NCBI GenBank assembly: GCA_905116865.2
Contig: CAJHNH020008547.1
Span: forward strand, 936,243-1,000,242
Length of the DNA stretch: 64,000 bases
DNA from: Candidula unifasciata
Lineage: Eukaryota > Mollusca > Gastropoda > Stylommatophora > Geomitridae
Direction: 5' to 3'
A model generated the notes under the pieces. That model saw only the letters and a list, made by a program, of their open reading frames with translations, searched no databases and was not told the DNA's origin. This document shows, one piece after another, positions 54,935 to 64,000 of the stretch. Position numbers and translations under genes: made by a program. The number at the start of each line of letters is the position of its first letter. The stretch's first letter is position 1.

Positions 54935-55232
54935 GTTTTTCTCTGAAGACAACTAATTTATCTACAGACCACTCCTTTTTTTCTGTAGACCACAATTTTT
55001 CCTCTGTCGACCACCCCTTTTCCTCTGTGGACCAACACTTTTCCTCTACACAACACCACTTTTTCTTATAGATCACCACTTTTTTCTCGTTTCCCTCGAT
55101 AGACCACAAATTTGTTTCTATAGATCACATTTTCTCTATAGATCACTTTTTCTCTACAGATTACCACTTTTTCTATGTAGATTTCCACTTGTCCTTAGTA
55201 GATCTCCACTTTTCCCACTTTAGACCACCACG
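54935..55232. repeat. Degenerate 23-25-bp minisatellite, about 12 units
   Basis: Units share TCTRTAGACCACCACTTTTT or close variants; divergence grows to the right. Confidence 0.85.
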
Positions 55233-55724
55233 TGGATCCATTTGCATCGACAGGGCCCCCATGATACACACAAACACAGAACCACTGCAAGTTGAGAAAT
55301 CACTTTAAATGTCCTTTCATCCGGATGTATAAAAACCACCTACAACAACCGTATCTACAGTCAAGGGACACAGCGTGTGTTTGCCTTGGATTAATCTAGT
55401 TAAATATCACCCAGGTTCTATTTTCGTTTCATTGGTTTGCTAAAACAGGTGGGCACCTGGCAGCATGTCTTGTAGCTTCTATTGAAATAGCGGGTTGAAA
55501 CGTTAGTTTGTCTTGAGGTCTGGTAAAATGTAACTTATAAGCTTCGCGCTCTGGGCATGTTAAATGCTAAGAATCGTGATGGCTGAGTTGTTAATTTGTT
55601 TCGTGTTCCTGAAGATTGTGCTAACAAAATCTCCTTAGCTTTGGGGCGTCTGCTATTTAACATCGACCGACATTTAAAATCACTTAGCCTTGCACTTCTG
55701 TATTTTAAGATCAGGGTTATCTAT

Positions 55725-55790
55725 CTAGTAAGGATATTTTAAGTAAGGATATATGAAGTAGGGATACTTAAAGTAAGGATATCTAAAGGC
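55725..55790. repeat. Short tandem repeat, about 4 units
   Basis: The unit AAGTAAGGATATYTA of about 15-17 bp. Confidence 0.8.
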
Positions 55791-55874
55791 ACTGAAGTCA
55801 TAATTCATCACTGCATACAATAAGCAAGTGTTACTAAGACGTATTATTAAGACTATGAAGTCATTTTGAATGAT

Positions 55875-56020
55875 CGCTCAACACTCAGGGGAGGGATGAG
55901 ACGGCTATACAACCAGACGTTTACTGGTACCATCGAAATTGGAACTCTTTGACTGCTGCTAAAGATGGGGACCGAGCACTTATGGGAGTGTCTCGAGTGC
56001 TGTGATGTCGATTCTTAAAT
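55875..56020 (+). mobile_element. LINE-c C-terminal relic
   Basis: RRGMRRLYNQTFTGTIEIGT, a stop, LLLKMGTEHLWECLECCDVD matches the C-terminus after RNase H (GTISHRTLG...EHLWTCPECNED). Confidence 0.7.
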
Positions 56021-56035
56021 CAACATTTGCATGAT

Positions 56036-57356
56036 CGTCTCAAAAGTGTTATTCCATTGTTGCGTTACTTTAATCGGAGGTTGCTTAAATTGAGTTTAAT
56101 GACGCAACATGCATCAATATCTGGAAGTATTTTACCATTGCATTACCACAGCCGAATGCCAAGGTGACGGTTAGGTTTGAAAAGCTGGACAAGAAACATG
56201 CCTTAACGACCGGAAATGCAAATCCATCGTTGCAACACTATATAACACACGTCTGCTAAGCTGGAGCATGGTGCAGTGGGAGTTGCCAGGAAACCCCAGG
56301 CTTCAATGTTCGAAATTATTTCTCTTCTGTTTCACCTTTCTCCAAAGCTGCTGTATAAACATATAACATTGGATGGCTTCAGGGTTTTAGGACAGCAACT
56401 TTTTCAACACTTACAATCATTATTCAGTCACAACACTATCACACCCCATTGCAACATTCAGTATTACCATAATAAAGTGTAGATTACCATACTCTGGTGC
56501 TGCTCAGTTTAGAGCTGTGTTGAGGCATGGGCTCACTTGGCTTGCACGGGTGCCGCACAATCATAGAAGCCCCTTGCTTATCTGTGTATTTGTTTAATAG
56601 TATCTATATTTTACATTCATTTAGGTGGGTCGTTGTCGTAGGGGTCCCAGCATACTGGTTTTCCCAGGGGTCCATAATGCTTTTAAGATGGCTCTGGCTA
56701 AAATGGCGTCTGATAAAGCTGGAAAGGCTACGTAAGCAACATGTCTCAATTAAAGATTGCTAGTTAAATTTTCTACAGTAACCTGAAAGCACGGCCAACT
56801 CTAGATATACAGCCGGACGGGCCTGAAAGCTACCAGACATAGAACATAGATCGTTGCTAACGCAGTAATGATCTGACTTGCAATGACACACACTCATATG
56901 ACATAATGTTGCACTGTCAGACGTCATAGGTGCGCTTGGATGGAGAATTGCACATGAAAACAATGGTTGGTTGGTCAAAGGAACGTCGCGTTGCAAAGGT
57001 GAATTGAAGGACTGAGCGGCAGTGTGGGTAAGAGAGAGAGAGAAAGAAAGAGAGATGGTGGGAGAATAAGACAGAGTGTGGGGGAAAGAAGACATCTCAA
57101 GGTCGATGCAGTTGGGTTTAAGTGCTGTTCTGCCTAAATAGCCACCCATGACATCATCAGTCAACCAAGAATTTACCTCAGAAAAAGTATGCAAGGAAAA
57201 TCCTATGCTAGATGTTAAAATATCACTTCATATACACAGGATCACAGGATATTGATGTTGGGTATCCATTATCTTTCCACACAACCTCTCCCCATAGAGA
57301 GAGGTCTGGTACCTCTGTGAGAAAGCCATAGGCGAGGGGATTATTTATAGTATTTC
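56036..57356. other. No supported gene
   Basis: A possible SINE head (GGTGCAGTGGGAGTTG ... ATGTTCGAAATT at 56270-56320) is too weak to call. Confidence 0.45.
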
Positions 57357-57466
57357 TTCTTTTTTCGTATTCTTCTTCTTCTGCTTGGCCCTTTCTGCCT
57401 TTTCTCTTCTTCTTCTTCTTTTTCAGCATTCTGAGCCCTCATTGCTGCAGATATCACCCGCCTTAA
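57357..57466 (-). mobile_element. LINE-e 3' end with (GAA)n tail
   Basis: Minus strand RVISAAMRAQNAEKEEEE; the (GAAGAA)-rich tail spans about 57357-57420. Only some 45 bp of coding sequence remain. Confidence 0.65.
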
Positions 57467-57974
57467 ATCGAGGCTTAGATATCTGTTTCATGACGAGATA
57501 AAGTTTTACGATGGTGGGGAGTGTCGACCCCACGCTTCAACCCCCAGCCTGGAGGACCAGGGTGTCTCTCTTTGTCTGTTCTCTACCCTTCAAATTTTCC
57601 GGCTTAGGAGGCCCTTCTGGTAGCAACGCTATCGCCGGCATAGCTCTCAGGGTCACCGAGAAACACAAGCTCCCCCACAAGCTCTACCTTTGTATAGTAT
57701 AAATAAAAGTATGTTTATAATTTTCCGTGAATGAATGTTTCTATGATTCTTTATGTGAATGTGCAAACGTGATATTGTGTGTGAATGTATTTCTCTGTCC
57801 ATATTATATGGACGTGTGTCTGTGGGTTAGTTTGTGATTGCGTATAACGATTTAGTGTGGATCTTTTCCTCTATAACTTTGTCTCTAGAAATGTGCATAT
57901 ACACAGATCGGAAACAAAAACAGTCGAAAACCGAGGTTTTAGAGAAACGGCAAATGAAAAGAGAATTACTGGAA
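57467..57974. other. No supported gene
   Basis: A 63-codon frame at 57511-57702 ends just before AATAAA (57708). It looks like a repeat 3' end but I cannot assign it. Confidence 0.4.
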
Positions 57975-58125
57975 GAAATGAAAGATACAACTGAAATATG
58001 TTGACCACATTAAAAGACATAATACTTTTTCAAAAACCATACTCTAGGGAAAAATCAAAGATAACAAGAGGTACACAACGATACAAGTGGGAGGATAAAC
58101 TTCACGAGGACTTGTAGCAGTCTGA
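57975..58125 (+). mobile_element. Degenerate LINE-d-type C-terminal relic
   Basis: LKYVDHIKRHNTFSKTIL, stop, GKIKDNK, then in another frame QRYKWEDKLHEDL; compare YFGHIKRHGGLERTI and the following basic segment. Confidence 0.6.
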
Positions 58126-58277
58126 GCCAATATACAACTAAGACGAGAGATAGCCAACCTTCCTTGTGTTGATGGCACCTGATTTTATGATTTCATCTAT
58201 GGATTTGTTTAGATGTATGATTGACTGTGTGGGATTATTTGTGTACAAGTAACTCTGTACGTTTGTATGTTTTAGTG

Positions 58278-58652
58278 TATCTGTGTGGGATTGTAAGTGG
58301 ACGTGTGTCTGTGTGGGATTGTATGTTCTAGTGTATCTGTGTGGGATTTTATGTGGACATGTGTCTGTGTGGGATTGTATGTGGACGTGTGTCTGTGTGG
58401 GATTGTATGTGGACGTGTGTCTGTGTGGGATTGAGTGTGGACGTGTGTCTGTGTGGGAATTGTATGTGGACGTGTGTCTGTGTGGGATTTATGTTCTAGT
58501 GTGTCTGTGTGGGATTTATGTGGACGTGTGTCTGTGTGGGATTGTATGTGGACGTGTGTCTGTGTGGGATTGTATGTTCTAGTGTGTCTGTGTGGCATTG
58601 TATGTGGACGTGTATCTGTGTGGGATTGTATGTGGACGTGTGTCTGTGTGGG
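58278..58652. repeat. 28-bp minisatellite, about 13 units
   Basis: The unit GTGTGTCTGTGTGGGATTGT plus ATGTGGAC, with a TTCTAGTGT variant in about every third unit. Confidence 0.95.
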
Positions 58653-59061
58653 AAAACGTGTTTGGCGAGAAAGTCATCACGGCTGCTATAATCTGTTCGT
58701 GAACAGAAAACTACACACAAACGGCCGATGTCAAACTGGCAATATTTGCCTACTCTTGAGATTTCCGTGAAAGGATTGCCAAGCGTAATAATAGCTGGCC
58801 TTCTGTAGCAGGCATGTGTGTGGGAAAGTTACAGTTAACGGTAACAGATGTCAGTCTTAAGTAGTCTGTGGACGCTTCCTTTGACAAGGTGACCAGGACA
58901 TGTTTACGTCAGTTATTCTGTCCTCATCCTATAGCGGGTCCATTGCTGACAATCGTTCTCATCGCAGCATGCCAGGAAGCCACTCTTATTTTTCTTTTTC
59001 TTGTTCTGATTATTCACATTTACCGATTGTAAACAGCGGCGGAAAATTCTGGTTGTTCATC

Positions 59062-59165
59062 CACTTCTGGACTTTGGTCTTGTTAAAGGTCTTGAGTTTT
59101 GCGTGCACATGCTTTTCACAGAGCTGACTTATTTTTGTGCAGACTATTGGTTCTTTTCCTCTGAG
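59062..59165. repeat. Dispersed repeat shared with 31120-31215
   Basis: GACTTTGGTCTTGTTAAAGG, TCTTGAGTTTTGCGTGCACA and GTGCAGACTATTGG match the earlier site in order. The class is unknown. Confidence 0.6.
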
Positions 59166-59324
59166 GGCAGATGTACTCCGACTTCGAAGGAAACGCACAT
59201 AAGTAGTTGCCATGTACGACATGCTTGTAAAGAGGGCAGTTGTTCTGTTTTTTTCCCCACAAATAGGGGCCTGGAACCCACACAGGGAGGACGACTACGG
59301 GGTCGTTTTGTCAGTTGTTCTGCC

Positions 59325-59590
59325 TTGCGATCTTTTACGCCATTGGTGCATAGAATATATTAAGCTAGATCCAAATTGTATTTACACTAACAGCATAAGG
59401 TGAGTGAGGTTGCCAGCATTGCGCAAGCCACCTTTACTTTCCAGGATTTTACCTGCTACCTGTTTTAGGCTGGGTTGTCTTGAGAGCCGATGTCATTTTA
59501 ATTATAAATCCGACTGAATGTGGATTCAAACTCACAACCTCCAGGGCGTAGAGCCAGCGTATAGCCACTTTAGCCTCTGTGGGTGTAGCG
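59325..59590 (-). mobile_element. SINE-A copy
   Basis: Plus strand: TTTTACGCCATTGGTGCATA, GTTGCCAGCATTGCGCAAGC, TGCTACCTGTTTTAGGCTGG, then a diverged head GCGTATAGCCACTTTAGCCT. Confidence 0.75.
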
Positions 59591-59689
59591 CTATGCTAGT
59601 GTTGTTTTTATTAGTGCCTCCCTCGGGCATTAGCTTTAACCTTATGGGGCTAAAAGACTTAAAACATGCTACGGTGATGATGATGATGC

Positions 59690-60080
59690 TGGTTTGAGGT
59701 TTGAACAAGGATTAACACGGGTAGTAACTCATAAATGCTTCCTTCTTCTTCTAACTCAAGTCTCAATCCGAAGAAGCTCAGCACAGTGCACACAGGCCCT
59801 GTAGCACCGGCGAGGATCCTGAAATACTTTGGATAGATTTTTAACTGCAAATTTTGTCCGGGCAACACCTTTAAGCTACTCTTTTTTCGATTTCCAGCTG
59901 CCAAGGGATTTTTTTTTTTACATGTGCAGCAGTGCACACGGGCGTCCGATCTGACTACCCAGAGACCAGGGGGAATTATTAGAAGTCCAAGTCCAAGAAA
60001 AAATCTAATCCCTTGCCGGGGATTAAACCCGGAACCTCTAGCACTCAAGACGGACACCTCGAGACCACGCAGCCCCATTT
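59690..60080 (-). mobile_element. SINE-C, full-length
   Basis: The head on the minus strand GGGGCTGCGTGGTCTCGAGG and GGTTCCGGGTTTAATCCCCG hold A- and B-box-like motifs. The body matches 12745-13100 throughout (CAGCTGCCAAGGGATTTTTT, GTCCGATCTGACTACCCAGA). Confidence 0.8.
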
Positions 60081-60529
60081 GATGATGCTGATGACAATCA
60101 TATCAGAATGTGCCACAAGGAACCGACGTCCTACATTCCCGACAAAAGCCAAACACATACTGCAGATACCATACTGGCCCCTCCCACTGCTACAGTGGCC
60201 AAGAAAAGAATCCTACAATCGTGACATTTCTCGACCTGCACTGATTGACATGCTGAATAGCCATCGTGACCTTGTTCCCTTCCATTGTGGCGAAGGTGTG
60301 CCTCCCACTTCTTCTTTCATTGCATTTGTCCTCCCTTTCTGTTCTATAGTGTGTTCTATAACACGCTTTCTTTGCAGTTCTCCTGATTAGGTGTGGTTGT
60401 GGGTGTGTACAAATTGGTCTGGATTTGTGCAATTAAGATAATCCCCTAATCGACGCTGTCTGAGGAAAGTGTTAATTTTTAGGCCTTCACGTATACTAGG
60501 TAACCACATAGTGTCCGATTATGGGGTCC
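60081..60529. other. No recognisable gene
   Basis: Nothing supported. Confidence 0.5.
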
Positions 60530-60765
60530 GCGTGGCGAAGTGGTCAAGTCATTTGCCGCGCGCTCTGAAAGTCGTGGATTCGTTTCACGGCGGAGCCTAC
60601 AGTTTACAGTTGCAGCTTTTAACGGAGATCGCTGTGGTCGACGCCGTAGCTATGAAGGTTGTGCTCTGTGCGACGCTTTCGGCAGGCTACTAGCTGTTGT
60701 GCGGAGAGAGACAGTTATAAATTACCATACTGTATTTGATTCAACTGATTTTGCTAGTCCCTGAT
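60530..60765 (+). mobile_element. tRNA-like SINE, unassigned family
   Basis: GTCCGCGTGGCGAAGTGGTC (A-box GTGGCGAAGTGG) and GTCGTGGATTCGTTTCACGG (B-box region) at tRNA-like spacing, then a body with no second copy recognised here. A decayed tRNA gene is possible, but the anticodon arm does not pair well by eye. Confidence 0.5.
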
Positions 60766-60800
60766 TTGCGATTGAGGGCCTTTCTCCCATGTCTTTTAGC

Positions 60801-61628
60801 GGATTTTGAGGAGGCTGCCACTACTGCTCACATTTGGTCAGTTGTACAGGTAGATTAAGGGATTTTGAGGAGGCTGCCACTATTGTTCACATTTGGTCAG
60901 TTGTACAGGTAGATTAAGGGATTTTGAGGAGGCTGCCACTATTGTTCACATTTGGTCAGTTGTACAGGTAGATTAAGGGATTTTGAGGAGGCTGCCACTA
61001 TTGTTCACATTTGGTCAGTTGTACAGGTAGATTAAGGGATTTTGAGGAGGCTGCCACTACTGTTCACATTTGGTCAGTTGTACAGGTAGATTAAGTGATT
61101 TTGAGGAGGCTGCCACTACTGTTTACATTTGGTCAGTTGTACAGGTAGATTAAGGGATTTTGAGGAGGCTGCCACTACTGTTCACATTTGGTCAGTTGTA
61201 CAGGTAGATGAAGGGATTTTGAGGAGGCTGCCACTATTGTTCACATTTGGTCAGTTGTACAGGTAGATGAAGGGATTTTGAGGAGGCTGCCACTATTGTT
61301 CACATTTGGTCAGTTGTACAGGTAGATTAAGTGATTTTGAGGAGGCTGCCACTACTGTTTACATTTGGTCAGTTGTACAGGTAGTTTAAGGGATTTTGAG
61401 GAGGCTGCCACTACTGTTCACATTTGGTCAGTTGTACAGGTAGATGAAGGGATTTTGAGGAGGCTGCCACTACTGTTCACATTTGGTCAGTTGTACAGGT
61501 AGATGAAGGGATTTTGAGGAGGCTGCCACTACTGTTCACATTTGGTCAGTTGTACAGGTAGATGAAGGGATTTTGAGGAGGCTGCCACTACTGTTCACAT
61601 TTGGTCAGTTGTACAGGTAGATGAAAGG
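60801..61628. repeat. 60-bp minisatellite, about 13.8 units
   Basis: The unit is GGATTTTGAGGAGGCTGCCA, CTACTGTTCACATTTGGTCA, GTTGTACAGGTAGATGAAGG. Left units carry ATTAAGG, right ones ATGAAGG, and a TTAAGTGATT variant recurs about 240 bp apart, showing block duplication. Confidence 0.97.
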
Positions 61629-62535
61629 ATTTTGCACCACTCTATGGCGAACTGATACATGACAAGCTAGATGTTGTAAGAGTCCTCTAGGAGCGAGTAA
61701 ACATTGCGGAGGCACACTCAAACCATCATGGTCTGAAAGAATGGAGCAGCGGAGGCACACTCAAACCATCATGGTCTGAAAGAATGGAGCAGCGGAGGCA
61801 CACCCAAACCATCATAGTCTGAAAGAATGGAGCAGCGGAGGCACACCCAAACCATCATGGTCTGAAAGAATGGAGCAGCGGAGGCACACTCAAACCATCA
61901 TGGTCTGAAAGAATGGAGCAGCGGAGGCACACTCAAACCATCATGGTCTGAAAGAATGGAGCAGCGGAGGCACACTCAAACCATCATGGTCTGAAAGAAT
62001 GGAGCAGCGGAGGCACACTCAAACCATCATGGTCTGAAAGAATGGAGCAGCGGAGGCACACTCAAACCATCATGGTCTGAAAGAATGGAGCAGCGGAGGC
62101 ACACTCAAACCATCATGGTCTGAAAGAATGGAGCAGCGGAGGCACACTCAAACCATCATGGTCTGAAAGAATGGAGCAGCGGAGGCACACTCAAACCATC
62201 ATGGTCTGAAAGAATGGAGCAGCGGAGGCACCACTCAAACCATCATGGTCTGAAAGAATGGAGCAGCGGAGGCACACTCAAATCATCATGGTCTGAAAGA
62301 ATGGAGCAGCGGAGGCACACTCAAACCATCATGGTCTGAAAGAATGGAGCAGCGAAGAGAGACCAGTGGGTCTGGCCGACGCTCGGCACTCAGGGGAGGA
62401 GCGAGACGGACTTACAATCAAGCTGTCCTACTGGTACCGTCGGAATTGGAACTCTACGCTTGCTGGCGAAGATAGGGACAAGGTACTTATGGGCGTATCT
62501 CGAGGGCTATGATGTCAGTTCTTAACTGATATTTT
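61629..62535 (+). mobile_element. LINE-c RNase H C-terminal relic containing a 43-bp minisatellite
   Basis: The left flank reads APLYGELIHDKLDVVRVL, stop, ERVNIAEAHSNHHGLKEW, aligned to APLGGELMYDKLDIVSALWE of the 7.4-kb copy. The right flank (62356-62520) has GGGARRTYNQA, GTVGIGTLRLLAKIGTRYLW and AYLEGYDVSS, aligned to the LINE-c C-terminus. The array lies between at the expected place. Confidence 0.8.
61706..62353. repeat. 43-bp minisatellite, about 15 units, derived from LINE-c coding sequence
   Basis: The unit GCGGAGGCACACTCAAACCA, TCATGGTCTGAAAGAATGGA, GCA encodes AEAHSNHHGLKEW once in the LINE frame. Units are nearly identical, with an extra C in one near 62232. Confidence 0.97.
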
Positions 62536-63368
62536 TTTTTTCAAGTTTTGATAAGGACTAGTCCTTACAAGGACTCTGTTGAACTTAACATGGTCTCTGC
62601 ATTCTTTGTCTTGTGTAGAGACGGAACTTTATCTCTAGCTTTAATGGTCTATCACCATGGACTGCCATTCCTGTATGTTTCTGTAGCACAGTACAACATA
62701 TCGTCTGGACAGACTGAAAGTTCCTAATGATCTCCTTTAAAGGCAATTTATAAATTTAGAAACTTACTCGCCGCCTTTCTGTCGCAAATAGTTTCCAAAG
62801 TGAACATTATCCAGAAGTAATTCTGCGAAGCTGCTATTAAACACAGGGAAACACTGGTTCGGACAACAATCCTTCAACTGCTGACCTTTGAACCGTAAAC
62901 CGGTAGCTTTACAAGGTCATGTGATGGTACCCGGTGCGGAAAATTTTATGTCAAATATAATTATACAGTAGTACTTAAGTATATCTACTTAGTCCGTTTC
63001 TTATCCTTGGACGTATACAAAACAGGACGTATACCAAACAGGCCGGGACAGTTGTTTTAATAAACACACATACACATATACATACTGATATTTTGAATAT
63101 GTTGGCAGTTATTTTCAACATCAAGTGTCGTCTTCCTTAGAAAATCGGTTGTAATGAGACTCCAGCATCTGTTCCTGTCTGTCTTCAAGGACCTGGGGAA
63201 GGTGCATTTCTTGGTTGAATTCATGCATGTTTTGCTTTCTATCTCTTGTTTTGTTAATTTCAAGTTGTAAAATGTTTGCTTTTAACCAGAAGATAGCGAA
63301 ACCCTTCCAGTTATTAAATCATCTGATTCCTTGAAACATCCGCTTTTTCTATTCAGTTCCCTCTAAAA
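62536..63368. other. No recognisable gene
   Basis: Nothing supported. Confidence 0.5.
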
Positions 63369-63567
63369 CAGTGTACTCAAACTTTCTAATGCCGCGACCC
63401 TTTAAAACCGTTCCTCTTGCAGTGGGTATCCCCAAACATACAACTGTTTTTGTTGCTACTTCATAACTTCAGTGCATTTGTGTTTCTAGATGGTCTTAGG
63501 CGACCACAGTGAAAGTGTCGATCGACCCACACAGAAAGGGTGGGGTCCCATAGGTTGAGAACAGCTG
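63369..63567. mobile_element. SPIN-like short hAT element (MITE), copy 2, with perfect 8-bp target duplication
   Basis: CTCTAAAA at 63361-63368 and again at 63568-63575. The left end is CAGTGTACTCAAACTTTCTA and the right end AGGTTGAGAACAGCTG. The core has ATGCCGCGACCCTTTAAAAC, TTTTTGTTGCTACTTCATAA and GATGGTCTTAGGCGACCACA. It is closer to the remembered SPIN pattern than copy 1. Confidence 0.9.
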
Positions 63568-63575
63568 CTCTAAAA

Positions 63576-64000
63576 GAACCTATGCCGTCAATTACCTAAA
63601 GCAGTCAGAGAATTTTACGCTGGTCTCCCCATTAAAACTTCACCGGTTGTAGGTCAACTTTCATGATAAGTTGGTTGGACTAGTCTACCGTGTTCGAGGT
63701 TATGGGTGGCGCAGTCTATTGTTGTCTAGTATTTATGTTTTTATTTCCGAGAAAGAGACGGCCTGTGTCATAGCTTTTGTCACTCTCTAGGGGAGTTGTG
63801 TGTTAGACCAAGTATCTAAATGTTTTAGAAGTGTTAAAAGCTCTGGGATGGTGAAATATACAACACGCGGTATAAACGCGAGTGCGGAATATACCCGTGA
63901 TGTTGTGTGACAGTCGGGTCGGTCGAGGCCGACCTATCGCAATATTTGCGACCGATAGGGTCAGAATAACAATAATACTAATCAACAGGGGTTAATATAA
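63576..64000. other. No recognisable gene
   Basis: Nothing supported to the right edge. Confidence 0.5.

Noticed and set aside
57511..57702. 63-codon frame followed by AATAAA
   Set aside because: Resembles the 3' end of an old repeat; no second copy in the window and no motif to support a gene.
60533..60605. Functional tRNA gene
   Set aside because: A- and B-box-like motifs are present, but arms do not pair convincingly and SINE-like body sequence follows.

Overview
This is a eukaryotic, intron-rich and repeat-dense nuclear window, most likely from a gastropod mollusc. Three things point there. The host exons are short, with canonical GT/AG splice sites. At least six lineages of degraded non-LTR retrotransposons and three tRNA-headed SINE families fill the introns and gaps. 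Two short hAT elements have the ends and core of the SPIN family, which is known from vertebrates and from the pond snail Lymnaea stagnalis. The taxon is an inference; no rRNA or organelle sequence is present to confirm it.

Host genes. (1) 224-1204, minus: the first two coding exons seen of a rhomboid protease of the RHBDD1/RHBDL4 type, with the catalytic GFSG serine at residue 145; the rest lies beyond the left edge. (2) 20258-25459, plus: a complete three-exon Ser/Thr kinase of 284 residues. Its first intron carries a recent 945-bp tandem duplication that copied part of exon 2. (3) 37195-38286, plus: a 364-residue first exon of an unrecognised, acidic, probably disordered protein. (4) 49775-50107, minus: a doubtful terminal exon whose stop codon overlaps AATAAA.

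Repeats make up most of the rest. Informal names used here: LINE-a (YADD reverse transcriptase, ATG-type tail), LINE-b (LDFADD reverse transcriptase), LINE-c (reverse transcriptase plus RNase H, with a widely dispersed 3' module), LINE-d (C-terminal FGHIKRHG motif), LINE-e and LINE-f (GAA-type tails); SINE-A, SINE-B and SINE-C (tRNA-like heads with A and B boxes). All LINE copies are 5'-truncated or frame-broken. Layout: 0-2 kb rhomboid exons and LINE-d; 3-7.6 kb LINE-c and LINE-a plus composite satellites; 8.3-9.4 kb 47-bp satellite; 10-19.5 kb scattered LINEs; 20-26 kb kinase gene; 26-36 kb SINE-B, LINE-a/b, satellites and a SINE that grew a 34-unit minisatellite; 37-38 kb unknown gene; 39-48 kb SPIN, hAT, SINE and microsatellites; 48-55 kb second SINE-born minisatellite and triplet arrays; 55-64 kb LINE-c pieces, two adjoining minisatellites (one born inside a LINE-c RNase H relic) and the second SPIN copy.

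The recurrent theme is local tandem amplification starting inside or at the ends of retroelements: two SINEs and one LINE gave rise to minisatellites, and LINE-c 3' ends abut large microsatellites. I found no operon-like or defence-like multigene system, no CRISPR array and no rRNA gene.
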